Of a stretch of DNA of 64,000 nucleotides, positions 9,983 through 21,639 are shown one piece after another. The position numbers were made by a program, and so were the translations under genes. Positions within the stretch are counted from its first letter, which is position 1. Every line of letters begins with the position of its first letter. The notes under the pieces are model-generated. The model did not search any database, was not told the DNA's origin, and was given only the letters and a program-made list of their open reading frames with translations. Source of the DNA: Temnothorax longispinosus (Eukaryota; Arthropoda; Insecta; Hymenoptera; Formicidae); NCBI RefSeq assembly GCF_030848805.1, contig NW_027270047.1, forward strand, positions 124,001 through 188,000, given 5' to 3'.

Positions 9983-12623
9983 TGTTATTTCGTTGCGAGT
10001 TTAATCTTCCTTCTTTTCCGAAACAGGAAAATGACGAGCCCAAGCGATGGCTAGACTGTTTCCCAGCCTCGGCGCAGACAACGCAGTGTGGAGCTGCACT
10101 GCATTGACCGATCTGGTGATCCCTGGCCGCGCATCTAAAGCAGGACCCAGTGCGGTCCTCCGGGAAACTACAAGTGTTCTTCACGTGACCGAATCGCCAA
10201 CACTTAAAGCATTGGACCGGTCTTTTCTCCAATAGCTCCACACGGGCCACCGTCCATCCGATTTTTATCCGCTCCAAGTCGGAAATCTTGAGCGCGGTAG
10301 TCAACGGGCACTTTATCCATACGGAATTTAGTCCGTTCCGCAACGGTCTTACATTGCCGATCTTGACGTCAGCCTCGTCACAATCCCCAGTGACTGAGAT
10401 CTTGTCTAAAATGTCCGACCTGGATATCGAGTCGTCAAAATTCCACAGACGAATCTCGCCTGTTGCCGTTGGTCTGTTAACACGTACGGAGCTAATATCC
10501 AAAACCTCTCTAAGTTTTCTTGAGAGAACGTCCGCCTTAGAGGCACCGTCTTCACCGGTGATCTCAATAATGAGACCACCGTTGATGCCGCGTCGTATTT
10601 TTGAATCTTCGATTCCTAAAGACCTCAGTTCAATTTTCTCACGTGCTTGTTTAAGAATTGTGGCGTATGATACCTTCTCCGGGTCTATGCTGGTTAAAGT
10701 TACGGCCGCTGATTTAGGCGGTCTGCGACGAGGGGCGCCTCGGGGAGCCTTGGTAGCCGCTTTAGTGGCGTTGTTAGAGCCACGACGCGGAGCCTCCTTG
10801 CCAGCATTCCTAGGGGTCCAAATTTGCTGAGTATTCGCAACATCTTGAGGTTCGCTCAATTTTGTTGTTGATAAATTGATGCGTAGCTGTCGTCTGCGGT
10901 TCGACAAAATCGAAATTTGCCTACTAATCTGATTTATTTCTAAGTCAGTGTCTTGTTCTTCCACATCCTCGCTGGGCGTGTCATCGATAGGATCGGTAAA
11001 AGAAGAACTCGGTTTTCTATTCAACTGGGCCTTAGAATCTCTCTCCTTGTGTTTCGTTTCGACATTCCTGGGAATTGATTTCGGTTCTCTGGGGGGAATT
11101 TTGATACGTTTATCTCCGACAAGTGTTTTATCATCGAGTATCGCAGGTCTCTTCTTACTCCTATTCCTTTGAGGAAGAGGAGGAAACTCCGATTGGGCAG
11201 TATGTTGACCAGAAGCATCGGGTTCAAGTTCTACTCGGGGGGGAAGAGTAACAGTAGAGAGTAGATTAACCGAATGCGAGGGTGGAACGGTTTTCGATTT
11301 CCCACTCGATTCTCCGTTCCTCTCCTCCAATCTCGCGATGTAGGATTCCATCTTTGTGAAGCGTTCGCTGAGAGTAGATAACTCGCGTTTGAGCGTAGCA
11401 TTCTCGTCCTTCACCGCTGAAAGTTCCCTCTTGGTCCTCTCCTCTTCTCGCTTTAATTCACGGAGTTGGGAGGAGAGTTCGCCGTTTTGTACCCTCAGTG
11501 AGGGTACATCCCCCGACTCCTCCAATCTCTCGTTGAGTACCGAGAAGATTTCAGTAATATTGATGAGACCACGTCTCATGGAACCGCTTAGGATTCCTTG
11601 GAAGCTTTTACTCTCCTTCCTGATAACCTCGATCTTTTTAACAAATTCCGATGTAAGATCTGATAATTGAACAGTGTCCAACTTTCTGAGGTCATCCGTG
11701 GGGATGACCTCCATACGAGTCCTGGCATTCAAAGAGGCGCCAGAGTGGACTGGTTCCCTTTTTGTAACTCGAGACGACTTCTTAGACTTCTTAACACTAC
11801 CTGCAGATAGAGGAGGAGACCAGATATGTTTAGCATGAGGAGAAACCTTCGCCTTCCTCTTTTTCTTCGTGATCCTACTATTTGCAGAATCGCCAGAGTC
11901 TGAGTCGATCACGATCGGCTCCGATTCGCCGCAGTCGTAATCCATGTCCTCCTCACGTTCAGTCTCCGAAATCTCGGAGTGCTGTTGTTCTTCGTCGTTA
12001 TGTGCCGATTCTACTCCAAATCCAAGGAATGGAGTGCGTCCCGAAGGATTAGAAAAGGCATAGGACACTGTATTGTCCTTTCCTGGAGTGACAGAACGAA
12101 ATCTGTCAGTTTGACCTAACACTCTTCTGGCTATGATGATAGCCAGATCCGGCATTGACTCAGGAGCAAACCTGATCTTATTCCCAGTTGCGTCCACGTT
12201 TTTCGCGTCAGAGCCTTGGTCGACAGAGAGTGGACAGCCAGGAGTGTCCGCAAAGTCCGTGGGACACGCGGATATCGGTGTTGATGATAGATCTGTCACC
12301 TCGGTAGCTCTTACTTTACCGACGCCCGAGGGTAACGCCGGATCCGACTTCTCGGTAATATGGCTTCCTCCGGTGCCCGAGGTCAACACCGGTCGTACAT
12401 TACGGTTTAGCCCATCAAAGGATTCGTCCACCTCTCGTTGGGAGGCTTCGGCGACACGGGGCTTGCTGGGACCATACTCCCCCCGCGCCGGTCTCTGGGT
12501 CTCCGAGTCCCCCTGAGACGGTAACTTTATCTTGTCCTTGTGTGCTTCCATAATTTTTGTTTGGGCTAGCGGTTCGGGTGCACCCCGCCCAAGGCGCACC
12601 CTAGGACGACTCGCGATAGCCAC
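9975..12623 (-). CDS. R1-type non-LTR ORF1 nucleic-acid-binding protein
   Basis: The 882-residue frame is intact. The N-terminal third is charged and low-complexity with acidic stretches (CGESEPIVIDSDSGDS). A predicted coiled coil lies around residues 370-435 (repeated L-x6-L with Glu/Lys, for example LKREEERTKRELSAV). The C-terminal end has CCHC-type knuckles (CFKCWRFGHVKNTC, CFRCAARDHQIGQC, CVVCAEAGKQSSH). These are the hallmarks of ORF1 proteins of R1/Jockey-like elements, which coat element RNA. The product is longer than many ORF1 proteins because of the acidic N-terminus. The start at 12623 is the first ATG of the frame and leaves little 5' untranslated sequence. No stop or frameshift is seen, in contrast to ORF2. 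Confidence 0.85.
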   Translation of the reverse strand: MAIASRPRVRLGRGAPEPLAQTKIMEAHKDKIKLPSQGDSETQRPARGEYGPSKPRVAEASQREVDESFDGLNRNVRPVLTSGTGGSHITEKSDPALPSGVGKVRATEVTDLSSTPISACPTDFADTPGCPLSVDQGSDAKNVDATGNKIRFAPESMPDLAIIIARRVLGQTDRFRSVTPGKDNTVSYAFSNPSGRTPFLGFGVESAHNDEEQQHSEISETEREEDMDYDCGESEPIVIDSDSGDSANSRITKKKRKAKVSPHAKHIWSPPLSAGSVKKSKKSSRVTKREPVHSGASLNARTRMEVIPTDDLRKLDTVQLSDLTSEFVKKIEVIRKESKSFQGILSGSMRRGLINITEIFSVLNERLEESGDVPSLRVQNGELSSQLRELKREEERTKRELSAVKDENATLKRELSTLSERFTKMESYIARLEERNGESSGKSKTVPPSHSVNLLSTVTLPPRVELEPDASGQHTAQSEFPPLPQRNRSKKRPAILDDKTLVGDKRIKIPPREPKSIPRNVETKHKERDSKAQLNRKPSSSFTDPIDDTPSEDVEEQDTDLEINQISRQISILSNRRRQLRINLSTTKLSEPQDVANTQQIWTPRNAGKEAPRRGSNNATKAATKAPRGAPRRRPPKSAAVTLTSIDPEKVSYATILKQAREKIELRSLGIEDSKIRRGINGGLIIEITGEDGASKADVLSRKLREVLDISSVRVNRPTATGEIRLWNFDDSISRSDILDKISVTGDCDEADVKIGNVRPLRNGLNSVWIKCPLTTALKISDLERIKIGWTVARVELLEKRPVQCFKCWRFGHVKNTCSFPEDRTGSCFRCAARDHQIGQCSAAPHCVVCAEAGKQSSHRLGSSFSCFGKEGRLNSQRNNNG

Positions 12624-12660
12624 GTCTTGTCCAAGGGCGCCCTATACAAAAGGATGGTAA

Positions 12661-13232
12661 GCCGATCTCACGTTCACAACGAGATGAGAGCGCAAAGAGA
12701 TTGGCAAAAAAAAAATAGATGCTTGCAGAGCAAGCCGTACGCAATAGGAGTATCATGTATATATATTTACAATAGGTTTGCAAAGAATTATTGTATAAAT
12801 ACTCAAGAGGATGAACCGCAGTAATACAGTACCGATAGAGATAAATTGTATGTATAATCAGATGTAGTGATCATACATTGTTCATAATGTTTGTAAATAT
12901 AATTATCAATTGCGTAAATCATCGATAAACATGTTATAGAAGTGCATCCATGTGAATGAAGACTTATAGCCATTGTACAACGGTAGCTTACCTACGGATC
13001 AGCCTTAAGGACTAAAATTCCCTAGGCACACATGATCGAGTTATACATCACACTTTTCTTAATCCCGGTTCGAGTGTTATCGTACGCACGACGGGACATA
13101 AACAAACCGCGATATAGTTCATTTAGTTAGTAATAATAACCGCTTATCGTGATACATAAAATGGGATAAAGTAAGTGAAATAGGTGATGTGACATAAATA
13201 ATTGATAGAGTTACCATATTATATAATAAGTA
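12661..13232. other. AT-rich intergenic, nothing recognised
   Basis: Short ORFs only and no splice-like pattern. No feature supported. Confidence 0.5.
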
Positions 13233-13757
13233 TTAGGTGCGCAACTAAGTTTCCGGGTTTCACACATAAATGGCACCAATAACACATGTACTCGACTTAC
13301 ATGTTTGAAGTTGTCTGAAGTTATAGCTTGGACATCTGTTAACAATAACCAGTCGTTATACCAACACATATCGCAACGCAAAAATATTTTTTCTAACAAC
13401 GGAGATGTCGAGTTTTGTGCCAAATAAACAGCATTTGCGTCCAGGACACCATCAAAACGCTGAAATGGGATCTGCTACCGCACCCGCCGTATGCGCCAGA
13501 CCTGGCGCCTTCCGATTAGCACTTGTTCCGGTCGATGGCGCATGGCTTGGCTGGGCTACACTTGACCAATTTCGAAGAAGTGCAAAATTGGTTGGATAAA
13601 TGGTTTCGGTCCAAAGACGCGTCGTTTTATCGTCGCGGTATTCATGTATTGCCAGAGAGATGGCGAAAATGTATAGCTAGCGAGGGACGATACTTTGAAT
13701 AAACCATTTTTTGTATTTATTGATAAAAAAAACCCGGAAACTTAGTTGCGTACCTAG
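13233..13757 (+). mobile_element. Internally deleted mariner element
   Basis: The ends are imperfect inverted repeats: TTAGGTGCGCAACTAAGTTT on the left and the complement of CTAGGTACGCAACTAAGTTT on the right. They are flanked by TA at 13231-13232 and 13758-13759, the Tc1/mariner target duplication. The 525-bp length against the usual 1.3 kb means most of the transposase is deleted. Confidence 0.9.
13460..13702 (+). pseudogene. Mariner transposase C-terminal remnant
   Basis: The frame reads LPHPPYAPDLAPSDYHLF and then EVQNWLDKWFRSKDASFYRR to a stop just before the right inverted repeat. The PHPPYSPDLAPSDYHLF block contains the last catalytic Asp of the D,D34D triad of mariner transposases. 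The two upstream catalytic Asp residues and the helix-turn-helix DNA-binding domain are gone, so the fragment cannot act. The deletion kept both termini, so the copy could in principle have been mobilised in trans. Confidence 0.88.
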
Positions 13758-15916
13758 TATAAAGTATAACGTTAAATATTAACGAAGAGGTCTAGGAATA
13801 ATAAATAATTTTGTACCATGATCGTAAGTACAATAGTAATAAACAAGATCAGTTGTTTGATAAATTGTGTATTATTATTATTCATTCTTCTTCCACATCC
13901 AGTTTCCTGAGAGGGAGACCATTAGTATATACAATAAATACATACATTAAATACGTTAAATACGTAACCCAGCGTGCGTATGCAAAAATAACCTAGATGA
14001 TGTTTGGTCATTAAGATTTGATTATTAATTAATTATTTAAATGTCACTACCCGCTGGGCACGCATGTCAGACCTCTTCGCATGATGACTAAGGACACACA
14101 TAAACAATACACAGTGCAAATATCTTTAAGAATAATAGTAAAAAATAAGTATAAGTAATGCAGTTTTGCAGTGGATATTGTAGACAAACGGATAACAAGA
14201 ATAAGTAAGGATAAACATAGAATTAATACAGAGGACTGAATATTTACAACTCAAGTCAATTGGCACTGGGTATGAAATAACTAATATTTTGCAAAACGCT
14301 TCACAATTTCCTATAGATTCCGTTAATACAGTACAAGATTTCTCGCGTATAATAGTAAAGAATCTCATCACTACGTGCATGTAGATGATCACTGCTCATA
14401 TCCCTAATCATATATGTATTTTCAATGCAATGCAAGAAGAAACAACCCGATTGCACATTAGCGCAATCTATTTGCAAGGGCTCCCCTCCAGCATTGAAAC
14501 AAAAAACCATGTTAACTTCGAAGTAACAATGATAGATCTTGCACGGAAAAGCACGCACGAGGCTGCTCCAGATAAAGAGCACGCTGGGGAGTCAGTCGGT
14601 GGGGCGTCCGGAGGCGTTACACGTGCATACAAAAATTTTTAAAACTCGGATAAGCTTAAGATTAACCATATATTACAAGATTCCAAGACATATGTAAGAT
14701 TACGCGGCAAATGTCTTTGTTACTACGGTACGCGTTGCCTGAAAAGGACGGCAAGAAGGAACCTAACCTGAAAAGGACGGCAAGAAGATCGGCCATTATG
14801 ACTAACAGACTTTACGTGCATGAGGCAATGCATGAGGCCATATGTAGTAATAATCTCAGCCATGATGTTAAAAGCTCGACAGTTAATAAAAGATACGGAA
14901 TATCCGCCATTATACGAGGCAAAAGGCCTGAAATCACCACTAAGTTTTCGTGACAGTTTTATGTCAAGGATAGTATATTGACAAGGATAGAAACAGCACG
15001 GTTTCCACACTTGATGCAGAAAGACTCACCAAAAATAATAAAAATAATAAAGTAGTCCTTCATACTCTCATAATTCCGAGCCATCCTTCGACATCGTTAT
15101 AAGATATTAGTATAGTGGTATAATGATAAGGTATCACAAAGTTAAGACGGTAATGCCGCCATAAGTCCTTAAGGCGTGGCACATGAGAAACCTCGACAGA
15201 GGTTTCCAGATGAACTCGCGAGAAATATATTAAAATTTATATATGGCGTGATACACAGCAATACAATAAAGCATTCCCAAAGGCGACCTGAGGCGATACG
15301 ACACAGATTACGAATATTTCATACATTCTTTAGTTGCAATCTCACACGAGACGGAAGCCATTTATGCTCGCTCGTATATGGGCGTTGCCCGTATAGAAAA
15401 CTTTAAGATTAAATATCAGATAGATATCAGTATATAATTTTAAGAAAAACTATATCAATCGACTTATAACCGCGGTGCGCATCGCCACAGATAAAAGTTT
15501 TTCCGAGAAAATGACAAAACTATACAGTATTAAACACACAAAGACGGAGCACGAGGGAGGCACGTCCGTCCTCCATCGTACCCAGCGACGGACTCCTCGC
15601 CGCATCATCTTGCTTGTCATTGTGGATCTCCGTAGCCGCTCGGGAAAGTGGTACCGGCACGTGCACGTGCAAGATCTAAAACGCGCCCCGGCCGATATAC
15701 CACCCGCCGTGCCTGATCCAGACCTGGGGGAGGGGAACGCGCTCGCACCGGCCGTTACCGCCTGAAGGAAAGCAGTTATACAACATCGAAGGTGACGAGA
15801 TACAATTATGAATGAACGCTGCATTCCTAATTATATCAATTATTTTCTATCAAGTATTTTCTACTATTTTATTATTTTATATTTTACTATTTTAAAAATT
15901 ATTAATTATAATTAAT
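13758..15916. other. AT-rich region with no confident gene
   Basis: Only short ORFs are present. A 21-bp phrase, cctgaaaaggacggcaagaa, is tandemly duplicated at about 14739-14788. A more GC-rich island at 15541-15765 has a frame ending RSRSGKWYRHVHVQDLK, which resembles the extreme C-terminal tail of LTR-element integrases. It lies about 150 bases before the LTR at 15917, so it may be a relic of the same element. That link is weak. Confidence 0.35.
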
Positions 15917-16380
15917 TGTTGTGAGCGCACAACGTAGTTAAGAATAATTAATGCACTTGGCAACACCAAATGCCTCTGATACGAAATCCGACCCTAGCGA
16001 CGAAGACCGCTGACGCGAAGATCTGCACAAGTTTCGGGAATGACCAAATATGGTCATCCCGGACATCACTTGTCCGTTAGACCTTTGATCGAGGTATCAA
16101 AAACGCTGACAACTAAGTCAGCCATACCGGATAAAGCGCCCGCCTTTCCGACGAGCGGCGGGCAGTCGTCAGTCAACCATTAAATAATAACGTGCGTCGC
16201 GTATATCAACGGTCGTAACTTCGCGAATATCATAATTAAAATAAAAAGAATTGTATTGAAGATTAGAAGAGAAATATATTGGGCTGTAATTTTATACACC
16301 GTGACGAGTGTTTCTCTTCCGACCCGAGATTCCCGAATCCTGTGCCGACCCTGAGAGCAACTCCCGGTACCGGCACAACA
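15917..16380 (+). repeat. Probable solo LTR of another retrotransposon
   Basis: The 464-bp block starts TGTTGTGAGCGCACAAC and ends ACCGGCACAACA, a TG...CA structure with inverted ends. It is flanked by TAAT on both sides, although the AT-rich setting makes a four-base match weak evidence. It is more GC-rich than its surroundings. No second copy or internal coding region is present in the window. Confidence 0.6.
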
Positions 16381-16844
16381 TAATTATTAATTATTAATTA
16401 TTAATTATAATAAAAATTCTCTATTATTCTCTACTATTTTATGGTTATTAACATATGATAATCACCATAAATGGTACGATTTCATCAATAATACAATGAA
16501 CAATTATTTAGAAAATTTACCTAATTTTGAATTCACGGTTTTATTTTAATTTCTAATTTTATTTATCTTATATGAAAAGTTAATGCTTCTGATTAATAAA
16601 AGTTTATTAATTAGTAAGCAATAACTAGTATATAAACTTTTAACATTAACTGATGTTTTTGACAAATCTACAACGAAAATATTTTTAAGATATATATTGG
16701 TTGCGGAAAAATGATAAATTTAGCTTTCTGGGAATATATAAAACATAGAGGTCTTTGGGTATTTTGAAGAGAGTTGTTGGAAATTTTGTGGACAAGAGAA
16801 GCATTGGTAAATACCACCTTAGCATACCACCGGGATGACTCACC

Positions 16845-17040
16845 GGGATGAGTCACCGGAATGACTCACCCGCGCCGCGGGGTCCACGGGAGGAGAAGTC
16901 AGCGTTCGCGTTCGCCGCGTGGGGGGTCCGCGTGGGGGGACCGCGTGGGGGTCCGCGGGGGTCGCGTGGGGGTCCCCGTGGGGGTCCGCGGGGGCCGCGT
17001 TCACCGCGTGGGGGTCCGCGGTTGCGCAGCGGAGTACGTT
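16845..17040. repeat. GC-rich degenerate repeat tract
   Basis: The tract contains gatgactcaccgg units (three near 16833-16870) and then cgtgggggtccgcg units repeated about eight times. Both strands are open in several frames because of the composition. No coding function is supported. Confidence 0.7.
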
Positions 17041-17147
17041 CGCAACGACGCCGCTAGGCGGCGCACAATGGGTAAGACTAACTCGATAGCGCACTGCGTA
17101 GGAGCATAAAAAACTAAAGCTGCGAGCTCACAATCGATGAGCTGATT

Positions 17148-17559
17148 CGTATTAAACGCATCGCTAGCGTATATTACATTCGACGCTTCCTTGGGATCTG
17201 TCACAGTGGACGCGATTTGAGAGCGATACATCGATTGAAAAGTATCGAGATTTATTGTGTGGTTAGACACGTTATCACGTGCAAGTGCTGTGAAGCGATA
17301 TAATAAAAGAATATTGCGAAAGTGATCAAACATGGATCAATTCGAGCAAACCGTATTAAACGCATCGCTAGCGTATATTACATTCGACGCTTCCTTGGGA
17401 TCTGTCACAGTGGACGCGATTTGAGAGCGATACATCGATTGAAAAGTATCGAGATTTATTGTGTGGTTAGACACGTTATCACGTGCAAGTGCTGTGAAGC
17501 GATATAATAAAAGAATATTGCGAAAGTGATCAAACATGGATCAATTCGAGCAAACCGAA
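17148..17559 (+). repeat. Tandem duplication of about 204 bp at the Polinton 5' side
   Basis: The segment from gtattaaacgcatcgctagc to catggatcaattcgagcaaa occurs twice back to back (about 17148-17351 and 17352-17555), nearly identical. Each copy ends with an ATG (17332 and 17536). The second one leads into the polymerase-associated frame. The copy therefore duplicates the 5' untranslated region and start codon. Confidence 0.88.
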
Positions 17560-18948
17560 CGCGATCTATTGGAGCTACCGACCAAGTAGCTACCGTGGGT
17601 GAATTTTTCACATGGGCGCTGCAATGCGCGGAATTCGTCGAGTAGCTCGAGACACGCAGTAGTGCCAAACGTCAGCGGCTCTCCAACAATCCAACGATCG
17701 GGCAGAGGCAATCGTTGGTTGCCAGAATAGCGCGACTCGAGGATGTGAAGTCGCGATTGGAAAGACAATTTATCCATAGCGGTGGTGATTATGCGAACAC
17801 CGGTAACAATGGCGACACGCGCGCGGCAGAACTCGTATGGCGAGGAATCGATGCCGCGTTCAAAACGCAAATAATGACCGGTGCGGTAATTAATACAGAC
17901 CATATAGAACCGCGACAGTTTTTGGAAGACGCCTGCAGCGTAGTGTGCAAGCGAGTGCGAGACATTATAAAAATACATAACTGTGTCAAAGTGAACACCG
18001 CGTTCAACGGGGAGTTTGTGGCGGGTGATAAACGTGCCAATAAGAGTATATGTACAAATAACATAGAACTCTGTCGTACATCGCACTTGCGCGAGTGGTA
18101 CGAGCGGCACGTTATCGAGCTCACATTAGCGAAACTCGAGGAGTTCCAGGAACGCGACAGTGGGTGGGCGTTGACTCGAATCCTCAATTTGATGGTGAAC
18201 GTCAACAGATATAATCCTTTGCGCGCGGGGTGTCACTTGAAATTGCCTAAAGACATTAAAGTGAAGAACGCGGTGATCAATGTGCTGTCTATGGACAATG
18301 CGTGTTTTGTGTGGGTCGTGACGGCTGCTCTGCATCCAGCCGAAAGACGTTCAGAACGGGAATCATCATACCCGCATTATTCAACGGTACTGAATTTACG
18401 AGACATTGTGTTCCCAATGACGTTGAATCAAATTAAACAGTTCGAACGACTCAACAATATATCCGTCAACGTCTATACCATCGAGGGACAGAAGACTTTA
18501 AACGTTCTTCCAATACGATTTACCGACCGCATGAGTGATAAAAAACATGTGAATCTGCTATATGTGCAGGACCCGGGAGACAACAATGTTGGACATTTCG
18601 CGTGGATTAAAAATCTATCCCGTCTCATAAGCTCACAATTTAGCAAGCACAATGGTCGGAAGTACATTTGCGATCGGTAAGTATACCTATACTTCTTTTA
18701 ATAATATATATAAATTTATATTTTGTGTATAAAAATTTATAATATTTGTGTTTCTTTTTTTGCAGATGTCTTCACTACTTTAGTTCGAGCGACAAGTTGC
18801 AGTCTCACACTGTGGACTGCCGAGAGGTAAACAACTGCGCTATCAGACTACCAAGCGAGGACAACAAGTGGCTCAGTTTCAAGAACCACAGCAGGAAAGA
18901 GCGACTTCCCTTCGTGGTGTACGCCGATCTGGAGTGCGTGCTGCAGAA
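17536..18948 (+). pseudogene. Polinton/Maverick-type DNA polymerase B, N-terminal part
   Basis: From the ATG at 17536 the frame is disturbed by a one-base shift near 17580 and a TAG near 17645, then open to 18676. A canonical intron follows (gtaagt at 18677, tttgcag ending 18765). The next exon carries a C2H2-like motif (CLHYFSSSDKLQSHTVDC) and the exonuclease I motif YADLEC near 18925 of protein-primed family B polymerases. It ends at a gtgagt donor at about 18949. Everything downstream, including the palm and polymerase motifs, is missing. In intact elements this enzyme replicates the element. Here only the N-terminal region survives, followed by AT-rich filler. Confidence 0.82.
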
Positions 18949-18982
18949 GTGAGTGCTGAGTAGTGAGTGCTGTGTTTTTTTT

Positions 18983-19063
18983 ATAAATATAACCATTTAA
19001 ACGATATTAAGGTTTAAAGTTCAAAGTATAAACCTTAATATCGTCTAAATGGTTATATTTATG
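18983..19063. repeat. 34-bp-arm hairpin after the truncated polymerase
   Basis: ataaatataaccatttaaac at 18983 reappears as its reverse complement ending at 19063, with one mismatch within 34 bp and a 12-nt loop (aagttcaaagta). It sits 35 bases after the last polymerase exon, close to the deletion edge. Confidence 0.85.
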
Positions 19064-19943
19064 AAAAAAATATAAGAGACCTTTTTTGTAGATTGTTAAA
19101 TTTTCTACAAAAATATGTTTTGATTATTTCATAATTTTTGATAGTCGATATGATACAACATTCATAAGAAGCAAAAACAAGTTTTATAAAATTTATCAAA
19201 CTTTAACTTTGAATATCTTTTGAACGGTTGAATTTATGAAAAAATGATAAGAGATCTTTTCTGTAGAGCGGTAAATTTGCTACAGAAAATCTATGTGGCG
19301 CAATGCTGTATTACTGTTTGTTAGATAGTTATAAAATTTTTTTCTATCTTACTAAATGAAAAATAAAAAATCGCGATAAACGACCTGTTAATATTAATAT
19401 TAAATATACTCTGGAAGAATTTCACGGCCCGTGAACTCTATTTAAATTTTTTTACTCTATTTGTTTTAGAATAATTGTCAATTTGTCGAAATGATGATTC
19501 AGGGGTGGTTTTGAAGGGTTGATTTTGATTATAATGGGGGGTAACGTCTGAAAACTATTTAATTGGATGTCATAAACCATATTGTTTCAAAGTTGCATCG
19601 AATGTGATAGAAACTGCTAAGATTTTAGATGTTATTTGCATACTTTCCTAATTTTTAGGGTGGTTTGAGCGATATTTTGGTCATACTGCCCCACCCTTGA
19701 ATGTAAATGAAAATCGCCATACGGCATCCAAAAATTGAGTTTTTGACGGAAATTTTGAGATCTCGCAAAGCATTTTATCTTCAAAAATAAAATGTGCAGA
19801 GGAGTGGCTATTTTGAGAAAGAATGCCCCATATATATGTATGTAATGTATGTAGTAGTATAACATGACATATGTATGTAATGTATGTAATGTATGTAACG
19901 TATGCAATATATGTAATATAATGTATGTACATATGTACATATG

Positions 19944-19977
<34 letters not shown>

Positions 19978-20170
19978 TGTATGCGCGATGCAACTCGTGC
20001 TCGTATGTATGTATGTAATGTAACGTATGTATATTAATGGAAGAATATAAATAAAGATATCATACATGTATTTAGTATTTAATATTTTTTATTATATACT
20101 TTATATATATTAAATATTTCAAAAACACTTTACATGTATCATTTTTTATATTAAGAATAAAATACAGTTT
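19064..20170. other. AT-rich filler with diverged repeat and ATGT microsatellite
   Basis: Two related blocks (atgaaaaaa-ataagaga-cttttt-tgtag) lie near 19060 and 19235. From 19835 to 20035 there is an imperfect gtatgtaatgtatgta microsatellite. No gene is seen. This replaces the middle of the Polinton. Confidence 0.6.
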
Positions 20171-20177
20171 GCACGAA

Positions 20178-21160
20178 TTAAATAACATTGTCCTTGTGCA
20201 TCCAAGAGTTGTGCGATCCATCGAATCCCAGCCATTTCACGTAAACCTCGTCGCTCCTCCTGCGCAGTACTTTATCCACGAGATACACGTCCGGGTAAGT
20301 CGCGCGATGCAACTCGTGCTCGTAAAACGCTCCAGCGACGGATTTTCCACGATAGTCCTCGAGTAGGTAGGTTACGCGATTGGTATGCTGCACTTTAACA
20401 ATCTTAAACACCTCGGTGGTCCAATTCGGCGTGTAACCCTTCTCGAAAATTGTCTTGTATTTGCTGACGCGTACCGAGTCGCCCATTTTGAATTTTGCCG
20501 GGCCCGCAATCTTTATCGCGCTGTACACCGTAGCCAAGAATCTTTCGGCGATCGCGGGGGTAACGTCGACAGGTCGCATGCCGATCGTTCGATGCTTGCG
20601 CGCGTTGTAATCCGATACGAGTCGCGATAACGCGTCGAACCACTTGTAATTTCCATTGAGCGTAAACATCTTCCACATGTTGTTTTTTAACGTGCGATTG
20701 AATCGCTCGACGACCGATGCCTTCATCACCAAATACGTGGAATAATGATTGATGCCGTGTTTTTTCACGAGACGTTGCACGTCGGTGTTGTAAAATTTCT
20801 TCTCCATGTCGGTTTGTACGTTACTAAGGCACTTCCCGCTATCTTGAATTATCTCAGCGTTAGCGTCGGCTGTCTCGCTGCCGCTTTTACCTTTGAGCGG
20901 CACAGCCCAGGCGTACTTGCTCAACATATCGATGACGGTGAGTATGTAGTGGTAGCCTCCGTTGAAACGCGAGTACGGACGCATCTCGACGATGTCAGCC
21001 ACAGGTCGTCGTACCCTCGCACTATGACGTGTCTGTGGGGAAAATTTCTTTTCGCAAGTGCGTGCAATTCGTCCACCAACCGTCGCTTTTCGATATTTTT
21101 ATTCACATCGGATTTTAACGGTCTCATGTTTCGTTGTCGCCGTTTCTGCTTCCAGTGCAT
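20178..21160 (-). pseudogene. Polinton/Maverick integrase with chromodomain
   Basis: The main frame 21002-20178 holds a retroviral-type integrase core. The catalytic acidic residues lie in ADIVEM, NVQTDMEKKF and SVVERFNRT. A small beta-rich region follows, then a C-terminal chromodomain (YVKWLGFDGSHNSW). This integrase plus chromodomain is the signature of the Polinton c-integrase, which inserts the element and may steer it to chromatin. The N-terminal part (ELHALAKRNFPHRHV...GYDDLW) is in another frame upstream to about 21160, so a one-base shift near 21003 breaks the gene. It lies opposite in strand to the polymerase, as in many Polintons. Confidence 0.88.
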
Positions 21161-21600
21161 TGTTCGTAGCAGTTTCTGAACAGTTCATAACCGCTTCTGA
21201 ACAGTTCGTAACCGCTTCTGAGCCATTCGTGAACCGTTCGACAGCCGTTCGACAACCGTTCTCGAACCGTTCGTTGTCGTTCGTCGTCGTCAGTTAACTG
21301 CTTTTTGTCACTCATCGTCGTCGTCGTCGACGTTGTTTAGCCGTTTGTAGCCTTTCCTGTCTCCGCGTAGCTTGCAGCTGTTTCTAAACCGCTCGTAATC
21401 GTTTTTGAGCTGTTTTTGAACCGTTCGACAACCGTCCGACAACCGTTCTTGAACCGTTCGACAACCGTCCGACAACCGTTCTCGAATCGTTCGTTGCTGT
21501 TCGTCGCCGTCGTTAATTAACCGTTGCCTCTCTTCACTCGTCGCCGTTCGATAGTCGTTTCTGCTGAACCGTTTCTTCATCGTTCATTAGCCGTTTCCAA
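21160..21600. repeat. Degenerate gaaccgttcgacaaccg repeat
   Basis: Phrases such as gaaccgttcgacaaccgt and gttcgtcgtcgtc recur at least ten times on both sides of 21300. They form short open frames in both directions. They directly follow the integrase 5' end and probably belong to the Polinton flank. Confidence 0.7.
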
Positions 21601-21639
21601 TTTAACGATATTCGCACATCGAAGCTTGTTCACGGCGGG

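Larger units (their letters stand above)
6860..12660 (-). mobile_element. R1-clade-like non-LTR retrotransposon, near full length
   Basis: ORF1 and ORF2 overlap as expected and both domain sets are complete, so the copy is nearly full length. The 5' end is placed near 12650-12660, where GC-rich sequence upstream of ORF1 gives way to AT-rich flank. The 3' end lies a short distance beyond the ORF2 stop at 6882. No poly-A tail or target duplication can be made out, so both ends are approximate. Confidence 0.75.

Noticed and set aside
15475..15765. Independent small host gene
   Set aside because: No splice sites or domain. The tail resembles an LTR-element integrase end next to an LTR, so it is at most a relic.
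16848..17109. Gly/Arg-rich overlapping ORFs
   Set aside because: Low-complexity GC repeat open in several frames.
19681..20067. Tyr/Thr/His-rich ORFs
   Set aside because: Translations of the gtatgtatgta microsatellite.
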